Below, piece after piece: positions 26,969-36,447 of a DNA stretch of 64,000 bases (position 1 is its first letter; each line of letters opens with the position of its first letter). Source of the DNA: Verrucomicrobia bacterium IMCC26134 (GTDB lineage Bacteria; Verrucomicrobiota; Verrucomicrobiia; Opitutales; Opitutaceae); NCBI GenBank assembly GCA_000972765.1, contig CP011265.1, forward strand, positions 992,001 through 1,056,000, given 5' to 3'. Made by a program: the position numbers and the translations under genes. Below the pieces are notes generated by a model. It saw only the letters and a program-made list of their open reading frames with translations, was not told the origin of the DNA and ran no database searches.

Positions 26969-29900
26969 TTAGGCGGCTTGTTTCGCGTTGCGGCGGCGGC
27001 GGTAGGCGGCGAAGCCAATGATACCGAGGCCGGCAAGTGCGGCATAGGCGGAGGGCTCGGGGATGGCGGCGTAGGTCAGGACCAAGTCGTTGCCTACCTG
27101 GGCCAGCGTGAACGAGCCGGTTTCAGCATTGATAAAGTTGCTGGCGTCCACCGTCCAGTTAGCGGCGTTGAAGCCGGTGATGCCGGTGGTGGTGCTGGCG
27201 ATCGTCCAGGACGTGGTGGCCTCGCTGAAGTTTGGCACGGCGGCGGAGGCATTACCTGCGTCCAGCGAAAGCACGTTGAGCTGGTAGGCGTTGCCGCTGT
27301 TGAGCGTCAGGCTTCCGGTGATGGCGATCTTGTCGAAGGCGGTGCCGGCGACGGTGCCGGTGAAGTCGTTGACTTCCCAGTCATAGGTGAAGGCAGACCA
27401 GTTCTGGTCGGCACCGAAGGTCTGGATACCGGGGCTGTTACCGGGAGCGACGTGGTCGGCCAAGCTGTTAAGGGCGAGGTCCACGTTAAGCGCACCGGAG
27501 CCGGAGACGGTGCCGCCGTTGATGGTGAGAGTGCCGGTGAAGGCGGATGCACCGTTGTATTTGAAGGACGCGCCGCTGCCGATGGTCACGTTGGTGCTGG
27601 CCAAGGAGCCGGTGCTAGAGATGACCAAGGTGCCGTTGTTGACCGTCGTAGAGCCGGTGTAGGTGTTGACGCCTGAGAAGGTTTGAACGCCGGTTCCGGT
27701 TTTCACGACGTTGACGATTTTGCCGTTAACCGTGTCGGAATCTTGGATGACGCCGCTGAAGTTGGCATCGGTATTGCGGCCACCTATCGTGTAGGTGGTT
27801 TGCAGGTTGTTAAGGCCTGTTCCGCCCATGGATACGGTGCCCGAACCGCTGAGAGCGCCCAAGGCTACGTTACCGTTATTACGGGTTGATATTGAGCCAT
27901 CGACTTGGAAGAGGGCGTTATCACTCCCTTGGTTAAGTGAGGTTGAGCGGAAGGTAAGATTATTGCCGCTGGCGATGGACACTGTTCCGTAGAAATTTTG
28001 AAGCTGCTTGGAACTTTGCAGGTTCATATTCACGCCGGTTCCGCCCGCGCTGGAGATGACCAGAGTCTGACCGGCGCTACCGTTGATGACACTGTTGAAG
28101 CCGCCGCTCGCGTTATTATTGGTCAGCGTGACGGTGGCGTTCGAGCCGGAGAGGGTGATGGCTTCACCAACCGCATTAGTTCCGAGACTCGAAGTGGCTG
28201 CGATCGTCGTTCCATTTGCGGCCGTGATGGTGCCGGTGCCCGCAGCTTGACTGCTTCCAACTGCCAGGGTTCCGGCATTGAGGGTGGTTCCGCCCGAGTA
28301 GGTTCTATCACCATTCAGAGTGAGGGTGCCGGCTCCATCCTTTACGACCGAGCCGTTGCCGGAGATTGCATGGGTGACGGTGATGGCATCACTGCGGTTG
28401 TAGGCGAGGATGCTATTATTCGTTACGCCGCTGGTGTTGGAGATGGATCCCGTGGTGCCGCCGTTGCCGACCTGCAGGGTGCCGGAGTTGATGGTGGTGG
28501 CACCGGTATAGGTGTTGGTATTGGTGAGGCTAATGGTGCCTGAACCGTCTTTAACCAGAGTGCCGGCTCCTGAAACAACATAATCAACCGTGCTGGCATC
28601 ACTGCGGTTGTAATCGAGAGTGCCGCTGTTGGCTACGCCGCTCGTGCTGGCAATCGAGCCGCTGGTGCCGCCGTTGCCGATTTGAAGGATGCCGCTGCTG
28701 GCGATCGTTGTCGCTCCCGAGTAGGTGTTGGCACCTGTAAGGACAACGGTGCCGGCTGTGGTCTTGGACAGGCCGCCGGTGCCGCCGAGGATGGCGCTGA
28801 CGCTACCGGATTGAGCGACCATTGCATTGCCACCGGTGCTCAGCACGCCCGTGGTGCCGGTGATCGAGCCGCTGGAGAGCGTAAGATCGGCGACAGACTG
28901 GTTTCTGGTTCCGACGTCGAGTTGACCGCCCGACACGGTGACCGTAGCCGTGCCGTTGCCAGCCGCTCCGTTGGTGCCGATCGCCAAGGTGCCACCGGAA
29001 ACGGTGATCGCACCGGTAAGCGCGTTGGCGGTGTTGAGCGTCATCGTGCCGCCTTGCACTTCGGTGCTGGTCGCGGAAATCGCGTTGCCAACACTCAGGT
29101 TGCCGGCGCCGGATTTGGTTAAGAAAGCGGTGGAAAGATTCCCGCCGGTAAGTGCTGCGGTGCCACTGGTGTTGTTGACCAAGATGGGGCCGGCGGTGAC
29201 CCCGCCCGCATCGACCGTGATGGTGTCACCCGTGCCAATGGTGATGTTGTCTCCGGCGAAGAACGCGATATTTGATCCCGTGCCGTCCTTCTGCCAGTTG
29301 GCATCGGAGTTATTCCAGTTGGTGCTGCCGCCGTTCCAGGTAAGATTAAACGCACCGCCAGTCACGGCGAGTTGCAGCGCCGTAGCGGTGGAAGTAAAGG
29401 CATAGGTGGTGCGGCCAATGGTGGCGTTGGAACCAACGGGAATCGTTTGGTTGGCGACAGCCGATCCTGTGATTGAAATACCGCTGGCCGATAGACTGCT
29501 GCCGCTGATCAAGGAATAGGTATTACCTGCAGTCGCGGCGCTGCCGCCGACGCTCAGGATATTGCTTGAGCCAGAGATGCTCACTGTTCCAGCGGAGATG
29601 AAATTACTGGAAACGTTGGCCAGCGAAAGAGTGCCGCCACCGGTGAGGTTCAGGCTTCCGAGATTAGCGGATGTGTTCGTCGAGAGCGTGGCCGCGTTTG
29701 AGACGGAGACCGTGCCGGTGCCAAGTGCTCCGGCGCTGTTGGCTGCCAATGTGCCGGCAGTGACCGTGGTGCCACCGGTGTAGGTGTTGTTGCCCGAGAG
29801 CGAAAGGGTGCTGGCTCCATCCTTGGTGAGGGCGAGGGTGCCGGCGGCACCATCCCTGAGGACACCGGCATAGGAACTCGAACCCGTGGTGTTGCTGACG

Positions 29901-31246
29901 GAGAGTGTAGCAGCGGTGCTATTATTGTTCTCAACGACAGGCGTGCCAACCGTTGGATTGCTGTTCAATGTCGTGACCGTCACGTTATTGCCCTTGAGGG
30001 CGAGTATTCCTGTGCTGCCCGCGCCGAAAGCGACTCCCGCAGTGTTGGAAGCACCCAGGGCGGTGGCATTGCCGATCTGGACGGTGCCACTGTTAATCGA
30101 GAATTTACCTGCGTAGTTGCTGGCTTGACCTAGCAGCACGGTGCCGGAGCCCGTGACATTGAGGACCGTATCGGATGCGCCGCCGGTCAGATCATTGGCC
30201 GCATTGCCAATAGTGAAGACATCGCTAGAACCGATCGTTCCGAGAGTGGCGCTGACCGAACCAGCGTTAGAGACATTGACAGTGGATGAGGTTTGGTTGG
30301 TGCCCTTGGAACGAAGGGTGCCTCCGCTCATGAGCTGTAGCGTCAGAGCGTTGTTTAGGTTGATGCTACCGTTGGCGCTGCTGTCATTCAGCTCTAGCGT
30401 GCCACCGGTGTTAATGTAATTGTTGATGGAGCCCGTAGTGCTGCCGAGAGCGTTATTATTTTGTGCGACGAGCACCCCTTGATTGATCTGGATTCCGGTT
30501 GTGGCATTTGCCGACGTCACCGCTGTGCCAGAGAACGTATTGTTACCAGAGAGTATCCAGGTGCCGGCGCCACTCTTGGTGAGGATCGCCACGGCTTGAC
30601 CGGAGCTCGGATTTGCGAGGTTTCCACTGATGGTGTTGTTGCCGGTATTCGTGCCGGAGAGGATGAGCTTGCTCGGGCGAGTCCCGCTAACGTTTGCGGT
30701 GATTGCACCGGTAAGGCTAAGGGTTACCGCACTGCTGTTCGCGCTGTTGCTAAACGTAAATTGACTGTTGGTGGCGCTCGCGTAGGCATATATCTGAATC
30801 GGTGCCGCAATGATTTGGGAATTTGCCACCGTGCTGGTAAGATTAACAGCAGCCGCTGATGCAGCACTGTTTGAGCCCAAGCCTAATACCGGTCCGGCAT
30901 TGGTGCCTATCTGCAATGCGCCCACGTTGACCGTGTCATAAGTGATGGCGCCCAGGCGCCGACCGGTATCAATTACGATTGGATTGCCTGTGCCGCCAAC
31001 TCCGCCGGTAAGGGCGGCGTTAAATGTCGCTGTGTCAGTGCTGTTTGAGGTTGTTGAACCTGGGGTAGCGCCACCTACCCAGTTGGTCGTGGTGGCCCAG
31101 TTGGCGTCGGTTGGCGATGCCTTCCATGTCTGGCTGGCGGCAAAGGCGGAGGACGCACCACCCGCCAGCATGGCGGCGAGAAGGAGGCGGGCGGCGGGGG
31201 AGCTGGCGGTAGCGCGGGTCTGCATGGAGGCGGTGGTGTTATTCAT
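26969..31246 (-). CDS. Giant PEP-CTERM protein with autotransporter-associated beta-strand repeats
   Basis: A 1425-residue secreted protein. The N-terminus is a signal peptide (RLLLAAMLAGGASSAFAAS) followed by an A-S-Q-T-W-K-A-S-P-T-D-A-N-W start seen in this protein type. The body is a long beta-helix of repeats of the autotransporter-associated beta-strand type (TIGR02601 pattern): for example GAGTLTLNGDRTYSGGTTL, GTISLTNTNTYTGATTINSG and GTGVQTFSGVNTYTGSTTV, with at least ten copies. Composition is rich in Gly, Ser, Thr and Asn and almost free of Cys. The C-terminus is a PEP-CTERM sorting signal: IPEPSAYAALAGLGIIGFAA and then YRRRRN, recognised by an exosortase (not in this window). There is no outer-membrane barrel domain, so it is not a classical autotransporter. 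It is likely a surface or matrix protein, monocistronic with its own terminator. Confidence 0.93.
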   Translation of the reverse strand: MNNTTASMQTRATASSPAARLLLAAMLAGGASSAFAASQTWKASPTDANWATTTNWVGGATPGSTTSNSTDTATFNAALTGGVGGTGNPIVIDTGRRLGAITYDTVNVGALQIGTNAGPVLGLGSNSAASAAAVNLTSTVANSQIIAAPIQIYAYASATNSQFTFSNSANSSAVTLSLTGAITANVSGTRPSKLILSGTNTGNNTISGNLANPSSGQAVAILTKSGAGTWILSGNNTFSGTAVTSANATTGIQINQGVLVAQNNNALGSTTGSINNYINTGGTLELNDSSANGSINLNNALTLQLMSGGTLRSKGTNQTSSTVNVSNAGSVSATLGTIGSSDVFTIGNAANDLTGGASDTVLNVTGSGTVLLGQASNYAGKFSINSGTVQIGNATALGASNTAGVAFGAGSTGILALKGNNVTVTTLNSNPTVGTPVVENNNSTAATLSVSNTTGSSSYAGVLRDGAAGTLALTKDGASTLSLSGNNTYTGGTTVTAGTLAANSAGALGTGTVSVSNAATLSTNTSANLGSLNLTGGGTLSLANVSSNFISAGTVSISGSSNILSVGGSAATAGNTYSLISGSSLSASGISITGSAVANQTIPVGSNATIGRTTYAFTSTATALQLAVTGGAFNLTWNGGSTNWNNSDANWQKDGTGSNIAFFAGDNITIGTGDTITVDAGGVTAGPILVNNTSGTAALTGGNLSTAFLTKSGAGNLSVGNAISATSTEVQGGTMTLNTANALTGAITVSGGTLAIGTNGAAGNGTATVTVSGGQLDVGTRNQSVADLTLSSGSITGTTGVLSTGGNAMVAQSGSVSAILGGTGGLSKTTAGTVVLTGANTYSGATTIASSGILQIGNGGTSGSIASTSGVANSGTLDYNRSDASTVDYVVSGAGTLVKDGSGTISLTNTNTYTGATTINSGTLQVGNGGTTGSISNTSGVTNNSILAYNRSDAITVTHAISGNGSVVKDGAGTLTLNGDRTYSGGTTLNAGTLAVGSSQAAGTGTITAANGTTIAATSSLGTNAVGEAITLSGSNATVTLTNNNASGGFNSVINGSAGQTLVISSAGGTGVNMNLQSSKQLQNFYGTVSIASGNNLTFRSTSLNQGSDNALFQVDGSISTRNNGNVALGALSGSGTVSMGGTGLNNLQTTYTIGGRNTDANFSGVIQDSDTVNGKIVNVVKTGTGVQTFSGVNTYTGSTTVNNGTLVISSTGSLASTNVTIGSGASFKYNGASAFTGTLTINGGTVSGSGALNVDLALNSLADHVAPGNSPGIQTFGADQNWSAFTYDWEVNDFTGTVAGTAFDKIAITGSLTLNSGNAYQLNVLSLDAGNASAAVPNFSEATTSWTIASTTTGITGFNAANWTVDASNFINAETGSFTLAQVGNDLVLTYAAIPEPSAYAALAGLGIIGFAAYRRRRNAKQAA

Positions 31247-31334
31247 GTTAGTAAAGTTTTTCGGACAGGGGGTGGGGTGGTGGGGGTGAGGTGTTAAAAA
31301 TTTGGATACTGGAAAATTTAAAAAGCTGAAAAAT

Positions 31335-31601
31335 TCAGGTCAGGGTTTCCAGACGTTGGGAAAGGCGGGGACGGTTGGTATTGTCGAAAGCTTCGATCTG
31401 CTTGAACGAGCCGGCAGGCATCACCCAGCTGACATGCGCGTCCGATTCGGAGCGCGATACCTCTAGTAAACCGTCTTGCTTTACCATTACAGCGGCATCC
31501 ACAGCAGTCGCTCGCAGTGCCGGCACGGCACTAAAAAACACGAACGCGCAAACTAGCGCTGTGATGAAATCAAGCATAGGGGCGGGACAAAAGGGGTTCA
31601 T
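31335..31601 (-). CDS. Small hypothetical protein with one membrane segment
   Basis: An 88-codon frame, with a second possible ATG at 31577. It begins with a hydrophobic stretch (MLDFITALVCAFVFFSAVPA) that recalls the single N-terminal helix of ExbD/TolR proteins, and the following VMVKQDGLLEVSRSES recalls their strand pattern. It is too short for a full ExbD (about 130-140 residues), and I see no ExbB neighbour. It is either a short remnant or a small membrane protein of unknown role. Confidence 0.35.
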   Translation of the reverse strand: MNPFCPAPMLDFITALVCAFVFFSAVPALRATAVDAAVMVKQDGLLEVSRSESDAHVSWVMPAGSFKQIEAFDNTNRPRLSQRLETLT

Positions 31602-32316
31602 TTAAATCCGATACTTGAGACTGAGATACGAGGACCTCGGAATCTTACAGTCAGCTTTACTTGGGTTTTAGTCCCTTGTGTTTGGCGAAAAGTCGCAGGG
31701 AAGTGACAGTCCGACTCCGAATTACCCGCAGTTTAACCACGGATCTCGCAAAGCGGGACCTATGAACATGGATGACGGAGGTCGGATCGGAGAGGTCGTA
31801 ATATCTCTGAGGTATTACGGGGAGGGGGGCACGAGAGGTGGCTGGAGACCACGGCGTTGAATTGCTTCGCGCGATAAACGCGCGAGTGCTTGAAAATTGG
31901 CGTGATTTCGAATCCAGCCGAATCAAGCCGATGTAACTAGTTAACCGCTTAACCTGATAGCCGAAGTGGAGCGCCGTGAACTGGTGCAAGCTGCCTGGCC
32001 TCTGCTTTTTCCTTTACCCGTTCCCTGCACACTTCAGCGCAACTCGCCGATACACAATCGACCCTCTGCTCCAGCCTGGTGCGTCCTTTCCACGGTTCCG
32101 ATATCGGATTTCGGGATAAATAATGCTCATTCGTGTTAAAACTAGGTGCGGCAGGTCAAACCTGACCACGGGGACTGATTACCGATCGCCGTAGTTAACA
32201 TCTCATCGGATTAAGCCTCGTGCTGGCATGCCAGTTGCAATTTGCCCGAAACTTGTGCCTCGCCCGATCGGATCGCTTCGGCACACTCTCGCGCCTTTTT
32301 ACCCCTCTCGCTCCCC
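31602..32316. other. Intergenic region, nothing recognised
   Basis: About 715 bases between the small frame at 31335 and the nucleoside transporter. Open frames here are short, on both strands, and without resemblance to any family. No tRNA-like cloverleaf, CRISPR-like array or strong terminator was seen. Confidence 0.5.
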
Positions 32317-33615
32317 ATGGACCAATTGTTTCATATCCTCCGCGGCCTTCTCGGAATCGCCGCTTTTATCGGAATCGCCGCCCTTTTTAGTGAAAACCGG
32401 CGGGCCATACCCTGGAAACTCGTCCTCATGGGCTTGGCCCTTCAAATCGCCTGCGGTGTGCTCGTGCTGAAGGTGGACGCCGTCCGGCTCGGGGTGGATG
32501 CCATCGGCAATGCCTTCGTCGCCATCCTTGATTTCAACAAGGCCGGGACCCAGTTCCTCTTCGGCAGTCTGGTGACCGACACCCAATCATTCGGTTTCCT
32601 TTTCGCTTTTAACGTCCTCCCTACGATCATCTTTTTCTCCGCCCTGACCTCGCTGTTGTTCTACCTCGGGGTGTTGCAGAAGGTCGTCTATGGGTTCGCC
32701 TGGCTCATGTCCAAGACGATGAAGCTCTCCGGGGCCGAAAGCCTGAGTGCTTCGGCCAACATTTTTCTGGGCCAGACCGAGGCTCCGTTGCTCATCAAGC
32801 CCTACCTTGCCACCATGACCCGGTCCGAGTTGCTGGCCGTGATGGTCGGCGGCATGGCCAACATCGCCGGTGCCGTTCTGGTGGCTTACATCGGTATGCT
32901 CGGCGGCGATGATCCGGTGCAGCGTTTGATTTTCGCCAAGCACCTCATCACGGCTTCGATCATGTCGGCCCCGGCCTCGCTTTACATTGCGAAGATCATG
33001 CTGCCGCAGACTGAAAAAGTGGATGAAACCATCTCGGTTCCCAGTGAGAAAATCGGCGCCAACGCCCTTGAGGCGATCTCCAACGGCACGACCGATGGTC
33101 TCAAGCTCGCGGTCAATGTCGGCGCGATGCTGCTCGTTTTTACCGCGCTCATCGCGATGACCAATGCCGTCCTCGCTTCCGGCCTCGGGGGCTGGACCGG
33201 GCTCAACGACACCATCTCCGCCGCCACGGGGGGGCGCTACCCTTCGCTTTCACTCCAGTATATCATGGGGCTGGTTTTCGCTCCCTTCGCCTGGCTGATG
33301 GGCATCGACTCCGGCTCGCTCATGATCGCCGGACAGGTCATCGGCGAAAAAACCATTCTCAACGAGTTCTACGCCTATGGCACCTTGAGCAAATTGATCG
33401 CGTCCGGTCTTTTGTCCGATGTTCGGGCGCAGATTATCCTGACCTACGCGCTCTGCGGTTTTTCCAATATCGCCTCCATCGGTATTCAGGTCGGCGGCAT
33501 CGGCGTCCTCGCACCCAATCAACGCTCCAACCTTGCGAAACTCGGCTTCCAATCGCTCATCGGCGGCAGCCTTTGTTGTTTCATTGGTGCCGCCATCGCC
33601 GCGATGCTGACTTAA
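32317..33615 (+). CDS. Concentrative nucleoside transporter (CNT/NupC family)
   Basis: A 432-residue inner-membrane symporter from the ATG at 32317; the frame extends upstream but without family resemblance. The family order is clear: N-terminal gate domain (GLLGIAAFIGIAALFSENRR, AIPWKLVLMGLALQ), then VLPTIIFFSALTSLLFYLG. The substrate-binding motif SANIFLGQTEAPLLIKPYL follows at about residues 145-165, and GLVFAPFAWLMG and YALCGFSNIASIGIQVGG lie later. It imports nucleosides using an ion gradient. It is monocistronic, upstream of an IS3 element. Which nucleosides and which ion cannot be told. Confidence 0.93.
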   Translation: MDQLFHILRGLLGIAAFIGIAALFSENRRAIPWKLVLMGLALQIACGVLVLKVDAVRLGVDAIGNAFVAILDFNKAGTQFLFGSLVTDTQSFGFLFAFNVLPTIIFFSALTSLLFYLGVLQKVVYGFAWLMSKTMKLSGAESLSASANIFLGQTEAPLLIKPYLATMTRSELLAVMVGGMANIAGAVLVAYIGMLGGDDPVQRLIFAKHLITASIMSAPASLYIAKIMLPQTEKVDETISVPSEKIGANALEAISNGTTDGLKLAVNVGAMLLVFTALIAMTNAVLASGLGGWTGLNDTISAATGGRYPSLSLQYIMGLVFAPFAWLMGIDSGSLMIAGQVIGEKTILNEFYAYGTLSKLIASGLLSDVRAQIILTYALCGFSNIASIGIQVGGIGVLAPNQRSNLAKLGFQSLIGGSLCCFIGAAIAAMLT

Positions 33616-33712
33616 ACGGGTCTGTAGCACCTGCGGCCCCGGCTTAAGCCCGGTCTTTGAGGTTGCCCCGAATCGACGGACACGAGTTGAGCCACTAAAG
33701 AAAGACTCAACG

Positions 33713-34054
33713 ATGAAAGAACAAAAGCAGACAGGAATGAAGCCACCAAGGCACGACGAAGCGTTTCGTCAGCAAGCAGTGCGCATGTGGAAGCAAAGCG
33801 GGAGGTCAGCGGAGCTGACTGCCCGGGAGCTGGGAATCAGTGTGTTTCAGCTCTACGACTGGAATCGGACGGGGCAGCCAGCCCGGGCCGCCGGGCTGGC
33901 TGCCCCGTCCGATAGCAAGGAGGTGTTGCAGGCCGAGAACGAACGACTGCGGCAAGAGCTGGCGAGGATCACCGAGCAGAGGGACATCCTAAAAAAAGCT
34001 GCGGGCATCCTCTCCGAACCATCGCACAGCGGTATGCCCGGATTAAAGCGATGA
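33713..34054 (+). CDS. IS3-family transposase OrfA
   Basis: A 113-residue protein with a helix-turn-helix of the HTH_Tnp_1 type (HDEAFRQQAVRMWKQSGRSA, ELTARELGISVFQLYDW) and a leucine zipper at about residues 75-97 (LRQELARITEQRDILKKAAG). It binds the IS ends and regulates transposition. At 33991-33998 there is A7G in the frame CTA-AAA-AAA-G. A -1 shift there enters the OrfB frame, which stays open through to the OrfB ATG. This is the usual way this family makes the OrfAB transposase. Confidence 0.92.
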   Translation: MKEQKQTGMKPPRHDEAFRQQAVRMWKQSGRSAELTARELGISVFQLYDWNRTGQPARAAGLAAPSDSKEVLQAENERLRQELARITEQRDILKKAAGILSEPSHSGMPGLKR

Positions 34055-34887
34055 GCCACGAACATCCGACCAAAACGATGTGCGAGGTGCTGGAAGTCTC
34101 GCGCAGTGGTTACTACCAATGGCAAAGCGCGCGGGCCTCGGCTCGTGCACTTAAAACCAAAGCGATCAGGGCAAAGATCGCCAGGGTGCACGAGGACTCG
34201 CGTGGCACATATGGGAGTCCGCGGGTGACGGTGGCCCTGCACAAGCAAGGCGAAGCGGTAGGCCGCAACCGCGTGGCCCGCTTGATGAAAGAAGCCGGAC
34301 TGCACGGTCGACAGGCCCGCCGGTATCGGGTTCGAACCACCGACAGCGCGCACAACGAGCCTATCGCCCCAAACCTGCTGCCAAAGGCAAGCGTCCCCAC
34401 CAAGCCCGACGAAGTGTGGGTCACCGATATCACCTATGTCGAAACCGGCGAAGGCTGGTTATACTTGGCCGGAGTGCTCGACCTTTATAGCCGCCGATTG
34501 ATCGGCTGGGCCATGGGATCGAGCCTGGAGACAGCGCTCCCGCTGGCCGCCCTGCACATGGCCTTGCGAAAACGCCGGCCGGGCGCAGGCCTGCTTCATC
34601 ACTCGGATCGTGGCTGTCAGTATGCCAGCGCAGCCTATCGCTCCACCTTGGCCGGCCACGGTTGCATCGCCTCCATGAGCCGCCGGGGTAACTGTTACGA
34701 CAACGCTACAATGGAGTCGTTCTGGAGCACGCTCAAACATGAGCTGATCTACCGCCGCCGCTTCGCCACCCGCAGCGAAGCCACCACCGCCATCTTCGAC
34801 TACATCGAGAGCTTCTATAACCGAATACGCCTTCACTCGTCCCTCGGCTTTAAAAGCCCCCTCGACTACGAATCCAACCTCAACTAA
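34051..34887 (+). CDS. IS3-family transposase OrfB (DDE integrase-type)
   Basis: 278 residues from the ATG at 34051, which overlaps the OrfA stop (ATGA). The first segment (MCEVLEVSRSGYYQW) and RGTYGSPRVTVAL are typical of HTH_21 plus rve-type OrfB. The catalytic triad is seen as Asp in WVTDITYV, Asp in HHSDRGCQYAS and Glu in NATMESFWSTLK. The frame upstream of the ATG is open back to the A7G slip site at 33991, so the active protein is probably the OrfAB fusion. No frameshift or stop disables it, so the element may be active or recent. Confidence 0.93.
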   Translation: MSHEHPTKTMCEVLEVSRSGYYQWQSARASARALKTKAIRAKIARVHEDSRGTYGSPRVTVALHKQGEAVGRNRVARLMKEAGLHGRQARRYRVRTTDSAHNEPIAPNLLPKASVPTKPDEVWVTDITYVETGEGWLYLAGVLDLYSRRLIGWAMGSSLETALPLAALHMALRKRRPGAGLLHHSDRGCQYASAAYRSTLAGHGCIASMSRRGNCYDNATMESFWSTLKHELIYRRRFATRSEATTAIFDYIESFYNRIRLHSSLGFKSPLDYESNLN

Positions 34888-35063
34888 CAAAAGTAAAATC
34901 TAGCCCAACTAGTGTCCGTTTTATCGGGGGAAGCCCACTTTAGGGCTTTAAGTTTCGGCCTTAATATCGCCCGTGGCGCCGCTTCGCCCCTTCCGGTCGC
35001 GTTTTTTGGCTAAACACCTCAATTGACGAGCGGGGCAAAGACCGCATTAGGTCTCTCTTTCCC

Positions 35064-36365
35064 ATGAGCACTGTCTCCACTATAAACATCGGTATCTGCG
35101 GTCTCGGCACCGTCGGTCAGGGCGTGTGGAAGCACATCGAGCGCGCCCGCCCCGAGCTGGAGGCCCGCCTCGGCGCCCGTCTCGTGCTCGCCCGCGCTTC
35201 CGTCCGCGATCTTGAGAAAAAACGTGATGTCCGCCTCAAGTCCGCCCAGCTCACCACCGATCCGCTCGCGGTCGCCACCGATCCGTCCATCCAGATCGTC
35301 TGTGAGCTCATCGGCGGCACCGGCATCGCCCGCCAGGTCACCCTCGCCGCGCTCAAGCTCGGCAAGACCGTCATCTCCGCGAACAAAGCACTCCTTTGCG
35401 CCCACGGCCCCGAGCTTTTTAACACCGCCCGAAAACACGGAGGCCAGTTTTTCTTCGAGGCATCCGTCGCCGGCGGCATCCCGATCATCAAAGCCCTGCG
35501 CGAGGGTCTCGTCGCCAACCGCTTTCGCCGTATTTACGGCATTTTGAACGGCACCTGTAACTACATCCTCACCCGCATGGAGCGGGAGGGGCTCGCCTAT
35601 CCGGTTATTCTCAAGGAAGCCAAGGCCCTCGGTTATGCCGAGGCGGATGAGTCTCTCGATGTCGAGGGCTGGGACACCGCCCACAAGGCCTCCGTGCTCG
35701 CCTACCTCGCGCACGGCACTTGGGTTCCGACGTCCAAGATGGTCGTCGAGGGCATCACCCAGCTCACTCAGGCCGACCTTACGTTCGCCCGCGAAAACGG
35801 CTACGCCATCAAACTCCTTGCCGTCATCGAGCGTGACCTCGAGCGCAACGTGCTCTCGGTGGGCGTATATCCCGCGCTCCTCCCGCTCACCAAGGCCATC
35901 GCCAACGTGAACGAGGTTTACAACGGCATCTCCGTCGCCGGCGACATCGTCGGCGAGACCACCTACATCGGTCGCGGCGCCGGCCAGGATCCGACTGCCA
36001 GCGCCGTCATCGGCGACATTATCGACGCCGCTTCGCAGATGGTCCGCGGAGGCACCGTGCTCCCTCCCGCCCCCGCGACCAAGCTCGCCCTCACCCCGCC
36101 CGCCGCCTTGCGCTCGCGCCACTACCTGCGCCTCGATGTCAAGGATCAGCCCGGCGTGCTGGCCAAGATCGCCACTTGCACCGCCAAGGCCGGCGTCAGC
36201 ATCGCCAGCCTCGTGCAGCGTCCGGGCGAGAAGCCCGCCGCCGCTTCGCTCCTGCTCACCACCCACGAGAGCAACGAAGCCCAGATCCGTCTCACCATCG
36301 CCCGCCTCACCAAGCTCAACTGCGTTCTCGGCAAACCCCTCCTCCTTCGCATCGCTGATTTCTGA
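35064..36365 (+). CDS. hom: Homoserine dehydrogenase
   Basis: A 433-residue cytoplasmic enzyme that reduces aspartate semialdehyde to homoserine with NAD(P)H, in the threonine and methionine pathway. It has the N-terminal nucleotide fold (INIGICGLGTVGQGVW), the conserved SANKALLC segment, the hallmark FEASVAGGIPIIKALREG and NGTCNYILTRMEREG, and a C-terminal ACT domain (YLRLDVKDQPGVLAKIATCT). This places allosteric control in the protein. Length is normal. lysC follows after 82 bases on the same strand, so the two form an operon. The IS3 element ends about 130 bases upstream and may have changed its promoter. Confidence 0.97.
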   Translation: MSTVSTINIGICGLGTVGQGVWKHIERARPELEARLGARLVLARASVRDLEKKRDVRLKSAQLTTDPLAVATDPSIQIVCELIGGTGIARQVTLAALKLGKTVISANKALLCAHGPELFNTARKHGGQFFFEASVAGGIPIIKALREGLVANRFRRIYGILNGTCNYILTRMEREGLAYPVILKEAKALGYAEADESLDVEGWDTAHKASVLAYLAHGTWVPTSKMVVEGITQLTQADLTFARENGYAIKLLAVIERDLERNVLSVGVYPALLPLTKAIANVNEVYNGISVAGDIVGETTYIGRGAGQDPTASAVIGDIIDAASQMVRGGTVLPPAPATKLALTPPAALRSRHYLRLDVKDQPGVLAKIATCTAKAGVSIASLVQRPGEKPAAASLLLTTHESNEAQIRLTIARLTKLNCVLGKPLLLRIADF

Positions 36366-36447
36366 GTTTCCAGCCTCCAGCTGCTGGCAACTAGCTCCTG
36401 GCGACTCACTCCTCCCCCCGGTCTACTCACTCCTTTCCCCCCCCACC

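Larger units (their letters stand above)
33663..34932 (+). mobile_element. Complete IS3-family insertion sequence
   Basis: About 1.27 kb. The ends are imperfect inverted repeats of about 26 bases: left 33663-33688 (core CCCCGA...ACGGACAC) and right 34907-34932 (core GTGTCCGT...TCGGGG), with about 20 of 26 matching. Inside are OrfA and OrfB in overlapping frames. No target-site duplication of 3-4 bases was clear to me at these borders, so the exact ends may differ by a base or two, or the duplication has decayed. It lies between the nucleoside transporter and hom. Confidence 0.88.

Noticed and set aside
26969-31246. Tandem DNA repeats or CRISPR-like array
   Set aside because: The periodicity is explained by the protein's strand repeats. 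Spacers and repeats are not of constant length, and the frame is open throughout.
31657-31989. 110-codon minus-strand frame upstream of the nucleoside transporter
   Set aside because: Composition is unlike the organism's proteins, there is no motif, no good start and no conserved neighbour signal.
33630-33655. CCGGCTTAAGCCCGG as a terminator of the nucleoside transporter gene
   Set aside because: The symmetry is imperfect and there is no convincing T run.
35019-36266. Long reading frame antisense to hom (and a similar one antisense to lysC, 36427-37638)
   Set aside because: The proteins are dominated by Gly, Asp, Glu, Val and His as expected for the complement of GC-rich codons. They match nothing, and the opposite strand holds certain genes.
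36136-36447. Upstream extension of the lysC frame
   Set aside because: It overlaps the 3' end of hom and is Ser/Pro/Arg-rich nonsense. The aspartate kinase N-terminus starts at 36448.
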